Numbered from the stretch's first letter, positions 16,074 to 24,033 are shown. The stretch: 26,750 nt of DNA from an uncultured Muribaculaceae bacterium (GCA_902494515.1 CABUTS010000036.1:1-26750); one strand, 5' to 3'. Numbers and translations are program-made. Notes: a model not told the origin generated them from the letters alone.

Positions 16074-16790
16074 ATGAAACTTATATATACATTACCGCTG
16101 CTGCTCGGCGTCGTCGCAGCCTCCTGCAGCTCCTGCTCTTCCTCGAAGAAGCAGGCCGAAACCGAGGTGGAAGTCGACCAGTCGATTATTACCTCGATTC
16201 CCCCCGCCATGACCCCCTCCGCTCCCGCAGACTCCGCCGCGGCTCCCGGGGCAATCCCTCCCGGAGCCATGAACGTGCCGGGAGCCGTGCCTCCCGGTGC
16301 TCCCCCTGCCGCCGTGCCCCCTCCCGGCGCCTCCGGAGTCCCCGCCCCGGTGTCGCCCGACGCCGCCACAACAGCCTTAGTCCCCGTTTCCACCATGCCC
16401 GCAACCCCAGTCCCCTCCATGCTCCCGAAGGCTATCCTTTACAAGACCTCCGGCGACTACCTCAACAACGTGCCTGTGCAGATAGCTGCCGACGGCTCGC
16501 TCATCGGCTTCCCCGCCCCGACCGACATCCCCGCTGATGCTCGGCCCGTAGTGCTCGCCAAAGGCTGGATTCTCAGCCCGATAGGTGTCAGCACCAACTC
16601 GGTGTTCACCAAGTGGACCCTCGACGAATACCGCGCCCTCAAGGAGTGCCCCACTCCCGCTGAGATTCTCAAGGCCATCATCCCCGGCGCCAAGGTGACC
16701 ATCACCATCCAGGCCCCCATGACTCTCCCCGAGGCCCTGGCCGACACCGCCGCCGTGAACCGATTCCTCACCCCGCAGCCCCGTCAGTAA
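16074..16790 (+). CDS. Lipoprotein with proline/alanine-rich linker, unknown function
   Basis: The protein has 238 residues. The start at 16074 gives a lipoprotein signal (MKLIYTLPLLLGVVAASC) with lipid-attachment Cys at about residue 18 and further cysteines in SCSSCSSS. Residues about 43-120 are a Pro/Ala/Gly low-complexity linker (PGAIPPGAM-type repeats). Residues about 122-238 form a compact domain beginning AILYKTSGDYLNNVPV and containing GWILSPIGVSTNSVFTKWT, which I recognise as a conserved Bacteroidales hypothetical but cannot assign. It is expected to be anchored in the outer or inner membrane with the domain held away by the linker. It lies 26 bp after the second protease and 6 bp before rnz, so it probably belongs to the same transcript. 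Confidence 0.85.
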   Translation: MKLIYTLPLLLGVVAASCSSCSSSKKQAETEVEVDQSIITSIPPAMTPSAPADSAAAPGAIPPGAMNVPGAVPPGAPPAAVPPPGASGVPAPVSPDAATTALVPVSTMPATPVPSMLPKAILYKTSGDYLNNVPVQIAADGSLIGFPAPTDIPADARPVVLAKGWILSPIGVSTNSVFTKWTLDEYRALKECPTPAEILKAIIPGAKVTITIQAPMTLPEALADTAAVNRFLTPQPRQ

Positions 16791-16796
16791 CCGCGC

Positions 16797-17720
16797 ATGG
16801 CTGCCCAACCGACCCTTTACCTCGATATCCTCGGATGCGGCTCCGCCACACCCTCGCGGCGCCATCTGCCTGCCTGTCAAGTGATTGAACGCAACAGGGA
16901 GCTGCTGATGGTTGATTGCGGCGAGGGGGCGCAGCGCTCCATGATGCTGCAGGGGCTGAGCTTTACCCGCCTGCGCCATATCTTCATCTCGCATCTCCAC
17001 GGCGACCACGTGCTCGGACTGCCCGGCCTGCTCTCTACCCTTTCGCTCCATCAGATGGGGGGGACGCTGACGGTCCACACCTTCGAGGACGGCGCTAAGA
17101 TTCTGCAGCAGATCGTCGACTATTTCTGCCGAGAGCGCTCCTTCGACCTCGAGTTCAATATCCTCGATCCGACGCGCCGTCAGGTAGCCCTGGAGACCAA
17201 GTCGATGGTCGTGGAGGCTTTCCCGCTGAAACACAGGGTGCCCTGCGTGGGATATCTGTTCCGCGAGGCTCCGAAGCCGCGGCATATCATAGCCGACGCT
17301 GTGAAGTTCTTTCAGGTGCCTGTCAGCCAGATGAAAGCGATCAAGGATGGGGCGGATTTCGTGACCCCCGACGGTCGTGTGATCGAAAACGCGCGGCTCA
17401 CCACCGACGCCGACCACTCGTGCAGCTACGCCTACTGTTCCGACACGCTCTATGACCCCTCGCTCGTGGAGGTTGTCCGCGGCGTCGACCTGCTGTATCA
17501 CGAGGCGACCTACGCCGACGATTGCCGGCAGAAGGCCCGCGAACGGTTCCACTCCACCGCCTCCGAGGCTGCCACGATAGCCCGCGACGCCGGAGTCGGG
17601 AAGCTCCTTCTGGGTCATTACTCCAAGGCCTATCAGGATGAGGAGCAGCACCTTCGTGAGGCGCGCGCCATTTTTCCCGAGACCTACCTCGCCCGGGAAG
17701 GTCTCCGTATTCCTGTCTGA
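16797..17720 (+). CDS. rnz: Ribonuclease Z (tRNA 3' endonuclease)
   Basis: This 307-residue metallo-beta-lactamase-fold nuclease trims the 3' ends of pre-tRNAs. The signature SHLHGDH (65-71) supplies H66, H68, D70 and H71. Further metal ligands are expected from the HRVPCVGY histidine, the aspartate in TTDADHS and the histidine of LLGHYSKAY. LFREAPKPRHI corresponds to the exosite/PxKxRN-like region of the short bacterial form. The length is normal. It starts 6 bp after the lipoprotein stop. Its last codons lie inside a 20-bp tandem duplication that also supplies the start of the next gene. Confidence 0.96.
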   Translation: MAAQPTLYLDILGCGSATPSRRHLPACQVIERNRELLMVDCGEGAQRSMMLQGLSFTRLRHIFISHLHGDHVLGLPGLLSTLSLHQMGGTLTVHTFEDGAKILQQIVDYFCRERSFDLEFNILDPTRRQVALETKSMVVEAFPLKHRVPCVGYLFREAPKPRHIIADAVKFFQVPVSQMKAIKDGADFVTPDGRVIENARLTTDADHSCSYAYCSDTLYDPSLVEVVRGVDLLYHEATYADDCRQKARERFHSTASEAATIARDAGVGKLLLGHYSKAYQDEEQHLREARAIFPETYLAREGLRIPV

Positions 17721-17744
17721 TTATCCGTATACCTGTCTGATTAT
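17705..17744 (+). repeat. 20-bp tandem duplication across the rnz stop
   Basis: CCGTATTCCTGTCTGATTAT (17705-17724) is followed directly by the same 20 bases with one change (17725-17744). The first copy contains the rnz TGA stop. The second copy ends in TTAT, whose final AT together with the next G forms the ATG of the following gene at 17743. Confidence 0.9.
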
Positions 17745-18237
17745 GTGTAAAAAATCCGGATATTCTGCTTTGCTGCGTCCGCTGCTCATATTAATATATG
17801 TGTGGGCAGCGTTCGGCGTGCGCGCCGACGACACAGCTGTCGGCGCAATCCACAACCCGGCGCCGGTGGATTTCACTTTCACCGACCGCGACAGCGTGGA
17901 GCGCACCCTCTTCGGTGTGATGGACAAGCTGCCGGCCGGTGCGGAGGTGTATCTGCTCCTCTTCGACCCGGACTGCGGAGAGTGTCATGGCAAAATCGCT
18001 GAACTGCAGGCCGATGCCGCGCTATCCGCCGCGCTGGAGGGGGGGAAGGCCGCCGTTGTGGCCGTCTACCCCGTGGATGCCCCGCCGGAACCCGACGATC
18101 CCAATCTCCCGATGTACATCCGGGCCTGCGAAACCCTCCCCGCCACCTGGGTTGTCGGCATAGACAACGGTTCGATTTTCGACGCCGACGCCTACATCTG
18201 GGACAGCCTCCCGCTGCTCCTTCATTTTACCAAGTAA
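17743..18237 (+). CDS. Thioredoxin-like exported protein with CxxC motif
   Basis: This 164-residue protein starts at the ATG at 17743, just before a hydrophobic export segment (LLRPLLILIYVWAAFGVRA, about 10-28). The frame is open upstream to 17638, but that part overlaps rnz. LLLFDPDCGEC has C78-x2-C81 at the end of the first beta strand of a thioredoxin-type fold, as in TlpA/DUF5106-like periplasmic proteins; PATWVVGIDNGSIFD resembles the cis-Pro strand and following hairpin. It is probably a periplasmic thiol-disulfide or redox protein, but the family is not certain. It is the middle gene of rnz - this gene - lpxB, with only 1 bp separating its stop from the lpxB start. Confidence 0.8.
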   Translation: MCKKSGYSALLRPLLILIYVWAAFGVRADDTAVGAIHNPAPVDFTFTDRDSVERTLFGVMDKLPAGAEVYLLLFDPDCGECHGKIAELQADAALSAALEGGKAAVVAVYPVDAPPEPDDPNLPMYIRACETLPATWVVGIDNGSIFDADAYIWDSLPLLLHFTK

Positions 18238-18238
18238 T

Positions 18239-19411
18239 ATGTCAAAACCCCTCCGTTTCTTCGTGAGCGCCGGCGAGGCCTCCGGCGACCTCCATGCCGG
18301 CGACCTGCTGCGCGAAATCCTCCGCCGGGAGCCTTCGGCTCAGATTACCTTTCTCGGCGGCGACATGATGGCCGCTGCCGTCGGCCATGAGCCGTTGATT
18401 CATTACAAGGAGATGGCCTACATGGGGTTCGCCGAGGTACTCCGCCACCTCCCCTCCATCGCCAAAAACCTTCAGACCGCCCGCGAAACCATCGAGCGGG
18501 AGCGCCCCGACGCTCTGATTCTCATCGACTATCCGTCGTTTAACCTTAAGCTGGCGAAGTTTGCCAAGAAGCTGGGAATCAAGGTTTTCTATTACATCGC
18601 ACCGAAGGTATGGGCCTGGAAGGAGTGGCGCGTCAAGCAGATGCGCCGCTACTGCGACCGTGTGCTGTCGATTCTCCCCTTCGAGGAGACATATTTCCGC
18701 TGCAAGGGGCTCGAGGTGCAGTATGTCGGCAATCCGTCGGTGGCCGAAGTGGAGGCCCGCTGGGCCGCAATGCCCACCCGCGCCGAGCTGAACCTCCGTT
18801 GGGGTCTCGACCCGAACCGTCCGATTCTGGCGATTGTGCCGGGAAGCCGCCGTGGCGAAATCCGCAACAATCTCCCGCACATGGTCGAGGCTGCGCTGAA
18901 TTTCCCGCAGCTGCAGCCCGTGGTGTCGGTGGCGCCGGGTATCTCCCGCGAGTTTTTCGACACCCTCGGGATCGAAAAACTGGCCCACATGCCGAAGGTC
19001 GAGAACGCCACATTCCCCCTGATGGCCCACGCCGAGGTGGCGCTGGTCACCTCCGGCACCGCCTCGCTGGAGTGCGCGCTGTTAGGCACTCCGCAGGTGG
19101 TATGTTACCGCTCGAACGGCAAGAAATGGTTCTATAACCTTATGAGTCATGTGCTTACCTGTCCGCATGTCACGCTCCCGAACCTCGTGGCCAACGGGCT
19201 GGAGGGGGAGCGGTATGCCAACGAGATTGTGCCGGAGCTGCTGATGCACCATTGCAACGCCGCGGAGATGACCGAACATCTCCGCGATATCCTCCCAGGT
19301 GCTCCCGGCCGGCAGAAGATGCTCGACGGCTACGCCCGCATGCGCGCCCGGCTCACCGACAATTCCGCTCCCGCCACTGCGGCCGAAGCAATCCTGTCGG
19401 CGCTGAAGTGA
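18239..19411 (+). CDS. lpxB: Lipid-A-disaccharide synthase
   Basis: This 390-residue GT19 glycosyltransferase joins UDP-diacylglucosamine and lipid X to make the lipid A disaccharide at the cytoplasmic face of the inner membrane. Recognisable blocks are FVSAGEASGDLHAGDLL (near residue 9), LIDYPSFNLKLAKFAK, YYIAPKVWAWKEWR, ILPFEETYF, VPGSRRGEI and VTSGTASLECALLGTPQVVCYR near the C-terminus. The length is normal. It begins 1 bp after the thioredoxin-like gene, so the two are coupled. It is the last gene of the plus-strand block before the Lrp promoter region; no T-tract terminator is seen after it. Confidence 0.97.
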   Translation: MSKPLRFFVSAGEASGDLHAGDLLREILRREPSAQITFLGGDMMAAAVGHEPLIHYKEMAYMGFAEVLRHLPSIAKNLQTARETIERERPDALILIDYPSFNLKLAKFAKKLGIKVFYYIAPKVWAWKEWRVKQMRRYCDRVLSILPFEETYFRCKGLEVQYVGNPSVAEVEARWAAMPTRAELNLRWGLDPNRPILAIVPGSRRGEIRNNLPHMVEAALNFPQLQPVVSVAPGISREFFDTLGIEKLAHMPKVENATFPLMAHAEVALVTSGTASLECALLGTPQVVCYRSNGKKWFYNLMSHVLTCPHVTLPNLVANGLEGERYANEIVPELLMHHCNAAEMTEHLRDILPGAPGRQKMLDGYARMRARLTDNSAPATAAEAILSALK

Positions 19412-19456
19412 ACAGGCCGGAAGCTGCACTGAATTCCGGCGGCGGGTGCATTGCTT

Positions 19457-19475
19457 TGTAGCCGTTGTCGCTACA
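19457..19475. other. Inverted repeat after lpxB
   Basis: TGTAGC (19457-19462) and GCTACA (19470-19475) form a 6-bp inverted repeat with a 7-bp spacer in the 237-bp gap before the Lrp gene. No T-tract follows, so it could be a protein-binding site rather than a terminator. Confidence 0.4.
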
Positions 19476-19575
19476 TGAATCTTGTCTATATCACGGATTC
19501 TGACGAAATTACGCGATGTTTTCCGCTTTTTGCCCGCTTTTCGTGGCAAAATGCTATGGATTTCCGAAAAATTGT

Positions 19576-19590
19576 GTAATTTTGCATTAC
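19576..19590 (+). promoter_or_regulatory. Lrp/AsnC-type operator overlapping the -7 element
   Basis: TAATTTTG at 19577-19584 matches the -7 consensus; no good TTG -33 is found at the usual distance. The same bases form a perfect 15-bp inverted repeat GTAAT-TTTGC-ATTAC (19576-19590), the size and AT-rich centre expected of an Lrp/AsnC site. It lies about 60 bp upstream of the gene for such a regulator, which suggests autoregulation. Confidence 0.6.
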
Positions 19591-19648
19591 GTTCCCCGAG
19601 GCCGGAAGGTCTCTCCGACACATACACTTCGAATTCATTACGTTAACT

Positions 19649-20116
19649 ATGGACAAACTTTCATGTATCGATAAACTCGACCGTCATATTCTCTCGATTG
19701 TAATGCACAATGCCCGAATCCCGTCAAAGGATATTGCCCAGGAGTGCGGCGTATCGCGCGCTGCAATCCATCAGCGAATCCAGCGGATGATTGAGCTGGG
19801 AATCATCACCGGCTCGGGCTATCAGGTGAATCCCAAACTGTTAGGCTACTCCACCTGCACCTATATCGGCGTGAACCTCGAGCGCGGCGCAATCTACAAG
19901 GATGTGGTGCCCGAACTCGAGAAGATTCCCGAGGTTATCGAATGTCATTTCACCACCGGTCCGTACACCATGCTGATCAAACTGTATGTGCGCGATAATG
20001 AGCATCTTATGGATATGCTCAACAACAAAATCCAGATGATTCCCGGCGTCATCGGCACCGAGACCCTCATCTCGCTCGACAATTCCATCCAGCGCCAGAT
20101 TCCGCTGATAAACTGA
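19649..20116 (+). CDS. Lrp/AsnC family transcriptional regulator
   Basis: This 155-residue protein has an N-terminal winged helix-turn-helix (about 5-55, KLDRHILSIVMHNARIPSKD then CGVSRAAIHQRIQRM as the recognition region) and a C-terminal RAM/AsnC ligand-binding domain (about 70-150) with the typical GPYTMLIKLYVRDNEHLMDML pattern quoted here as its landmark. Members respond to amino acids or related metabolites and form octamers or hexadecamers on DNA. The target genes are not evident; a 15-bp inverted repeat over its own promoter suggests autoregulation. It has its own promoter region and is followed after 35 bp by a glycosyltransferase gene that may share its transcript. Confidence 0.93.
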   Translation: MDKLSCIDKLDRHILSIVMHNARIPSKDIAQECGVSRAAIHQRIQRMIELGIITGSGYQVNPKLLGYSTCTYIGVNLERGAIYKDVVPELEKIPEVIECHFTTGPYTMLIKLYVRDNEHLMDMLNNKIQMIPGVIGTETLISLDNSIQRQIPLIN

Positions 20117-20151
20117 GAAATCAGGGCGCCTGGACCCCTCTGTGAACTGTT

Positions 20152-21294
20152 ATGATTATAGGCTTCGACGGCAAACGCGCTGTCTTCAACAATACCGGCC
20201 TGGGCAACTACGCCCGGCTTCTGGTGGAGGTCCTGGCAAAGGAATACCCCGACAACAACTACCGCCTCTACACTCCCGGATTGCGGAGCAATTCGCGGCT
20301 GAAACGGCTGCTGAAGCTCCCGAACGTCGACCTCGTGACCCCGCGGAGTGTGTTCTGGCGCTCCTTCGGTTCGCTGTGGCGCAGCCACGGGGTGACCTCC
20401 GACCTCGCCGAGGACGGCGTCACGCTGTTTCACGGTCTGTCGGGTGATATCCCCGACAATCTCCGGGGGGCGCATATACCCTCGGTGGTGACTATTCATG
20501 ATGCTGTTTTCCGGCGTTTTCCGGAGGATTTCAGCTATCTCGACCGGACGGTTTATGACCGCGCATGCCGCTATGCCGCGCAGCATGCTGACCGCATCAT
20601 CGCCATCTCGGAGTGCACCGCCCGCGACATCGTGAATTATTACGGCGTGTCGCGCGAGAGAATCGATGTCATTTACCAGGGATGCCACGAGCAGTTCCAT
20701 ACTCGTCCGTCCGACGAGGTAATCGCCTCAACCAAAGTCAAATACGGGCTGAAACGCCCATACATCATCTCCGTCGGGACCATCGAACCCCGCAAGAACC
20801 AGATGATGGCTGTCCGCGGCCTCGCCGGGCTCTCCGATGAGGTCGATCTGGTGCTCGTCGGGCGCCGCACCCCCTACGTCAAGCTCATAGATCGGATTGC
20901 CGGACAGTATTCGCTGACCTCGAGGGTGAAGATTCTGGACCGCGCGGACTTCGCCGACCTCCCGGCGCTCTACGCCGGGGCGTATATGTCCTCCTACACC
21001 TCGCGCTACGAGGGGTTCGGCATCCCCGTAATCGAGAGCCTCAGCGTCGGCACTCCGGTGATTATCGCCTCCGGGTCCAGTCTGGAGGAGGCTGCCGGGC
21101 CGTCGCAGCAGGTTGTCCACCCCGACGATGTGGAGGGGTGGATCGCGGCCATCCGGGATATCACCGACCATCCCGGCTCCCGCGCGAAGCTCGCCGCCCA
21201 GGGCCGCGAATATGTGGCCCGCTTCTCCGACGCCGCCATGGCGCGCCAGACCATGGCCACCTATCAGCGCGCCATCGCCGAAGCCCGCTTTTAG
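20152..21294 (+). CDS. GT4-family glycosyltransferase
   Basis: This 380-residue GT-B fold enzyme has an N-terminal half starting IIGFDGKRAVFNNTGLGNYAR, with the acceptor-side glycine loop. The C-terminal half has ISVGTIEPRKNQ and LVLVGRR, then SRYEGFGIPVIESLSVGTPVI around residues 282-302, the E-x7-E motif of retaining GT4 enzymes that binds the nucleotide-sugar donor. It probably transfers a sugar to an envelope glycan or lipid; donor and acceptor cannot be read. It follows the Lrp gene by 35 bp and is followed by a hairpin and a weak terminator candidate before an epimerase gene. Confidence 0.9.
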   Translation: MIIGFDGKRAVFNNTGLGNYARLLVEVLAKEYPDNNYRLYTPGLRSNSRLKRLLKLPNVDLVTPRSVFWRSFGSLWRSHGVTSDLAEDGVTLFHGLSGDIPDNLRGAHIPSVVTIHDAVFRRFPEDFSYLDRTVYDRACRYAAQHADRIIAISECTARDIVNYYGVSRERIDVIYQGCHEQFHTRPSDEVIASTKVKYGLKRPYIISVGTIEPRKNQMMAVRGLAGLSDEVDLVLVGRRTPYVKLIDRIAGQYSLTSRVKILDRADFADLPALYAGAYMSSYTSRYEGFGIPVIESLSVGTPVIIASGSSLEEAAGPSQQVVHPDDVEGWIAAIRDITDHPGSRAKLAAQGREYVARFSDAAMARQTMATYQRAIAEARF

Positions 21295-21314
21295 GGCGAG
21301 CCGCAGGCTCGTCC
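21294..21314 (+). other. Hairpin directly after the glycosyltransferase stop
   Basis: Bases 21294-21302 pair with 21306-21314 (9 bp, one G-T pair, GCA loop). The stem begins in the last base of the stop codon. There is no T-tract, so it is more likely an mRNA-end or repeat-type palindrome than a full terminator. Confidence 0.6.
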
Positions 21315-21397
21315 CACTGTAGCGCGCCTGGCCCCCCACCGGCGCCCCCGGCTTTCGGGCTGGCTTCGGCCGAGCCGCCTGGTTGGGCTGCCCGGCT

Positions 21398-21418
21398 GGG
21401 TTGCGGACCCGCTTTTTT
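21398..21418 (+). terminator. Weak terminator candidate before the epimerase gene
   Basis: GGGT (21398-21401) pairs with ACCC (21407-21410), followed by GC and six T (21413-21418). The stem is short, so the call is tentative. Confidence 0.4.
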
Positions 21419-21456
21419 GTTACTGTTCAGCCGGCTTGCCGGCGCCCTGCTTTGAA

Positions 21457-22491
21457 ATGAAAGAAACCCGAAATACCCCCCTTGAAGGTAAGCGCCTGCT
21501 GGTTGTCGGCGCCGGCGGCTTCATCGGCGGCTTCATCTGCAGCGAAGGCCTTCGCCGCGGAATGAAAGTCACCGCCGCTGTCCGCGAAACCACCAGCCGC
21601 CGCTACCTCACCGACCCCGCCCTCGAATTCCTGGTCCTCGACTACGACGACCCGGAGGCCATGGAGCAGGCCATCGCCGCCTGCGAACCCTGGGATTTTG
21701 TCATCCACAACCTCGGGGCCACCAAGGCCGCGACCTTCCCGGAGTTCAACCTCGTGAACTTCGAGTATCTCCGCCGCATGGTCGAAGCCCTGAAAAAGAC
21801 CGGCCATGAGCCGCAGAACTTCCTGTATATGAGCTCGTTGTCGGCCCTCGGTCCGGGCGACGAGAAGGGCTACACCCCCCTCTCCGCCGCCACTGTCCCG
21901 AACCCCAACACCCGCTACGGCCTTTCCAAAATCAAAGCCGAGCAATACCTGGAGTTCCAGGCCGGAATCCCTTATGTAATCTTCCGTCCAACAGGCGTTT
22001 ACGGCCCTCACGAGAAGGACTACCTGATGATGATCAAGTCGATCGACAGTCACTTCGACTTCGGCGTCGGCTACCGCAAGCAGCTGCTGACCTTCATCTA
22101 TGTCGACGACCTGGTGAACGCCATGTTCGACGCCCTCGCCGCCGGGGTTACCGGCCGGAAATACATCATCTCCGAGGAACGTTCCTACACCCAGAAGGAG
22201 TTCCGCGACATCGTAGCCGAGGAGCTCGGCGGCAAGTTCGTGATTCCGGTGAAACTGCCGATGTGGGCCGTATGGGTGGCGTCGTTTGTGGCCGAAAAGA
22301 TCGGTCATTTCCGTGCCAAACCCTCCACGCTGAACCGCGACAAGTTCAAGATCATGAAGCAGCGCAACTGGCAGGCCGACGTCTCCGACGCCGTCCGCGA
22401 CTTCGGATTCCGCAGCCGCGTTGACCTCCGCGAGGGAATCCGCCGCACGGTCGCAGCCTACAAGGAGAGCAAAAAACGCAAAAAATCCTGA
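21457..22491 (+). CDS. NAD-dependent epimerase/dehydratase (extended SDR)
   Basis: This 344-residue protein has the Rossmann motif VGAGGFIGGF (17-26), in the extended SDR pattern GxxGxxG, the serine block YMSSLSALG (about 125-133), and catalytic Y153-x3-K157 in YGLSKIK. FRPTGVYGPH is the usual substrate-side block. The start at 21457 is chosen because the upstream in-frame ATG at 21436 adds seven residues with no family support. The substrate is probably a nucleotide sugar or a steroid- or polyprenol-like alcohol, but cannot be decided. It ends 3 bp before a small membrane-protein gene and is probably co-transcribed with it. Confidence 0.9.
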   Translation: MKETRNTPLEGKRLLVVGAGGFIGGFICSEGLRRGMKVTAAVRETTSRRYLTDPALEFLVLDYDDPEAMEQAIAACEPWDFVIHNLGATKAATFPEFNLVNFEYLRRMVEALKKTGHEPQNFLYMSSLSALGPGDEKGYTPLSAATVPNPNTRYGLSKIKAEQYLEFQAGIPYVIFRPTGVYGPHEKDYLMMIKSIDSHFDFGVGYRKQLLTFIYVDDLVNAMFDALAAGVTGRKYIISEERSYTQKEFRDIVAEELGGKFVIPVKLPMWAVWVASFVAEKIGHFRAKPSTLNRDKFKIMKQRNWQADVSDAVRDFGFRSRVDLREGIRRTVAAYKESKKRKKS

Positions 22492-22494
22492 GCC

Positions 22495-22821
22495 ATGAAA
22501 GCTGAAGATAACAAACCGGAATCGGTGGTTCAGACCGCCAGGCAGCGCGTACCCTGGTGGATGTATGTGGTGATTGTGCTCTGCGCAATGCCTGGACTTG
22601 CGTTCCCCTTCGCTGCGCCGCTGTTGATATCCAACAACCTGGATATCCGCGGGTTGGCGTGGTTCTATCCGGTATATGTGCTTGCCTCGGCAATCATTGC
22701 ATGGCAGTGTTATGGCCGCCGCACATACCTCTGCTGGATCATCCTTGCGCTGATGCTCATCAGCCACGCCGCCTTCTTCTACCTTGCCTACACCCTCGGT
22801 GCCCCCGCACCGCTGCGATAA
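22495..22821 (+). CDS. Small three-helix membrane protein, unknown function
   Basis: This 108-residue protein has hydrophobic segments at about 22-46 (WMYVVIVLCAMPGLAFPFAA), 53-70 (LAWFYPVYVLASAIIAW) and 78-100 (YLCWIILALMLISHAAFFYL). The N-terminal 18 residues are polar, so the N-terminus is probably cytoplasmic. I do not recognise a family. It begins 3 bp after the epimerase stop, indicating co-expression. Confidence 0.75.
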   Translation: MKAEDNKPESVVQTARQRVPWWMYVVIVLCAMPGLAFPFAAPLLISNNLDIRGLAWFYPVYVLASAIIAWQCYGRRTYLCWIILALMLISHAAFFYLAYTLGAPAPLR

Positions 22822-22847
22822 ATAATCAAAAATTTTTGTCCCGGCTC

Positions 22848-22863
22848 CCGAGCTTCAGCTCGG
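22848..22863 (+). other. Short hairpin in the sirtuin leader
   Basis: CCGAGC (22848-22853) and GCTCGG (22858-22863) form a 6-bp stem with a TTCA loop, 24 bp before the sirtuin start. There is no T-tract. The GAGC/GCTC stem resembles those at 7531-7570 and 21294-21314. Confidence 0.5.
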
Positions 22864-22887
22864 TCCTTCACCCCCCCCTTCTGTATC

Positions 22888-23583
22888 ATGAAGAAAAAAC
22901 TCGTCATCTCCACCGGCGCCGGCATGAGCGCCGAGAGCGGTATCAACACCTTCCGCGACTCCGGCGGCCTCTGGGAAAACTACAACGTGATGGACGTAGC
23001 CTCGGCCGACGGTTTCGCCCGCAATCCCAAGCTCATCCACGACTTCTACAACGCCCGCCGCAACGAACTCCTCAAGGCCAAACCCAACGCCGGGCACCTC
23101 GGACTGGTTGACCTCGAGAAATATTTCGACGTCTACATCATCACCCAGAATGTCGACAACCTCCATGAACAGGCCGGCTCGAAGAACGTGCTGCACCTCC
23201 ACGGCGAGCTGATGAAGGTCCGCGCCCTCGACGACGAGTCGAAGGTCTATGAACTCCACCCCGGCGATGCCAATTTCAACACCTCCCCCGACACGGTCAT
23301 TGACGGCCACCATGTCCGCCCGCACATCGTATTTTTCCAAGAGGCCGTTCCCAACATCGAACCGGCCGTAGAGCTGGTTCAGGAAGCCGACGTGTTTGTA
23401 GTCATCGGCACCTCGCTCAACGTTTACCCTGCCGCCGGACTGCTCCACTACGTCCGCCGCGGCGTCCCCGTATATTACATCGACCCGCACCCCGCCGCCG
23501 TCCCCGCCGGTGTCACCGTCCTCCCCCTCCCCGCCACCAAAGGGGTCGAGCGCCTCGCCGAGCTCCTCGGTGTCAAGAAATAG
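22888..23583 (+). CDS. cobB: Class III sirtuin, NAD-dependent protein deacylase without zinc cysteines
   Basis: This 231-residue enzyme removes acyl groups from lysine using NAD+. Visible motifs are the NAD loop GAGMSAESGI (10-19), TFRD-x-GG (21-27), TQNVDNLH (86-93), the catalytic histidine H105 in HLHGE, GTSLNVYPAAG, and the terminal adenine-binding region. Y54 and R57 in DFYNARR match the Tyr-x-x-Arg pair that lets SIRT5/CobB-type sirtuins accept acidic acyl groups such as succinyl. The small domain after HGEL has no cysteine at all, so the usual four-Cys zinc site is missing; from memory, related Bacteroides proteins show the same absence. The start ATG is at 22888. The gap to the preceding gene is 66 bp and holds a short hairpin. 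Confidence 0.93.
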   Translation: MKKKLVISTGAGMSAESGINTFRDSGGLWENYNVMDVASADGFARNPKLIHDFYNARRNELLKAKPNAGHLGLVDLEKYFDVYIITQNVDNLHEQAGSKNVLHLHGELMKVRALDDESKVYELHPGDANFNTSPDTVIDGHHVRPHIVFFQEAVPNIEPAVELVQEADVFVVIGTSLNVYPAAGLLHYVRRGVPVYYIDPHPAAVPAGVTVLPLPATKGVERLAELLGVKK

Positions 23584-23698
23584 CAAACGCTAAAACAATT
23601 CTTTCTGTAACATTGTTGTAACACTGAAGAGCGACAAATCCGGCCGGAATCTGCGATGGAGCCGGACACAAGGCTCCGGTGGATAAAAAGTTACGGTT

Positions 23699-23872
23699 AT
23701 GGAAAGAAAAATCAGCGTCAAAGACATCATTTACAAGCATATATGGTCCGCACTACTGCTGGCAGTCCTGGTCTCCCTCTCGGCTGCCTGCAGCCCCTCT
23801 GACACCCCCTCCTCCCACCTCGCCTCCACCCCTCCTCCTCCCCCAACTTCAGTTCCCTCCACCCCCTCGTAG
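23699..23872 (+). CDS. 57-residue candidate lipoprotein
   Basis: ATG at 23699 to TAG at 23870-23872 encodes 57 residues. A basic N-terminus (MERKISVKD) is followed by a hydrophobic core (IWSALLLAVLVSLSAAC), with Cys31 in a lipobox-like LSAAC. The short mature part is Ser/Thr/Pro-rich with a run of five prolines. This looks like the small lipoproteins common in Bacteroidales genomes; no function is known to me. It lies between the sirtuin gene and a bidirectional terminator. A different overlapping frame (23679-23885) lacks a signal and is less likely. Confidence 0.6.
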   Translation: MERKISVKDIIYKHIWSALLLAVLVSLSAACSPSDTPSSHLASTPPPPPTSVPSTPS

Positions 23873-23934
23873 CCTTTTTCAGTAAAACTGTAAAATACTG
23901 GAGGCCAGTCAAACACTGAAATCATAATATAGCA

Positions 23935-23971
23935 AAAGCGCGCTACCGAAGAGAACTCGGTGGCGCGCTTT
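23935..23971. terminator. Bidirectional terminator between convergent blocks
   Basis: AAAGCGCGCTACCGA (23935-23949) pairs with TCGGTGGCGCGCTTT (23957-23971): 15 bp with one T-G pair and a 7-nt loop. A and T runs on either side make it work in both directions, closing the plus-strand sirtuin/lipoprotein transcript and the minus-strand serS transcript. The rest of the 450-bp gap 23584-24033 holds the small lipoprotein gene and a 6-bp inverted repeat (GGAGCC 23658, GGCTCC 23672). Confidence 0.85.
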
Positions 23972-24033
23972 GGTATTGTTTGATGGTTTCAGACCGAAAT
24001 CCGGGAGATTTCAGCCTTGACTCCGAGGGAGGA

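Noticed and set aside
17638..17742. Longer start for the thioredoxin-like gene
   Set aside because: The extra part lies inside rnz and precedes the export segment.
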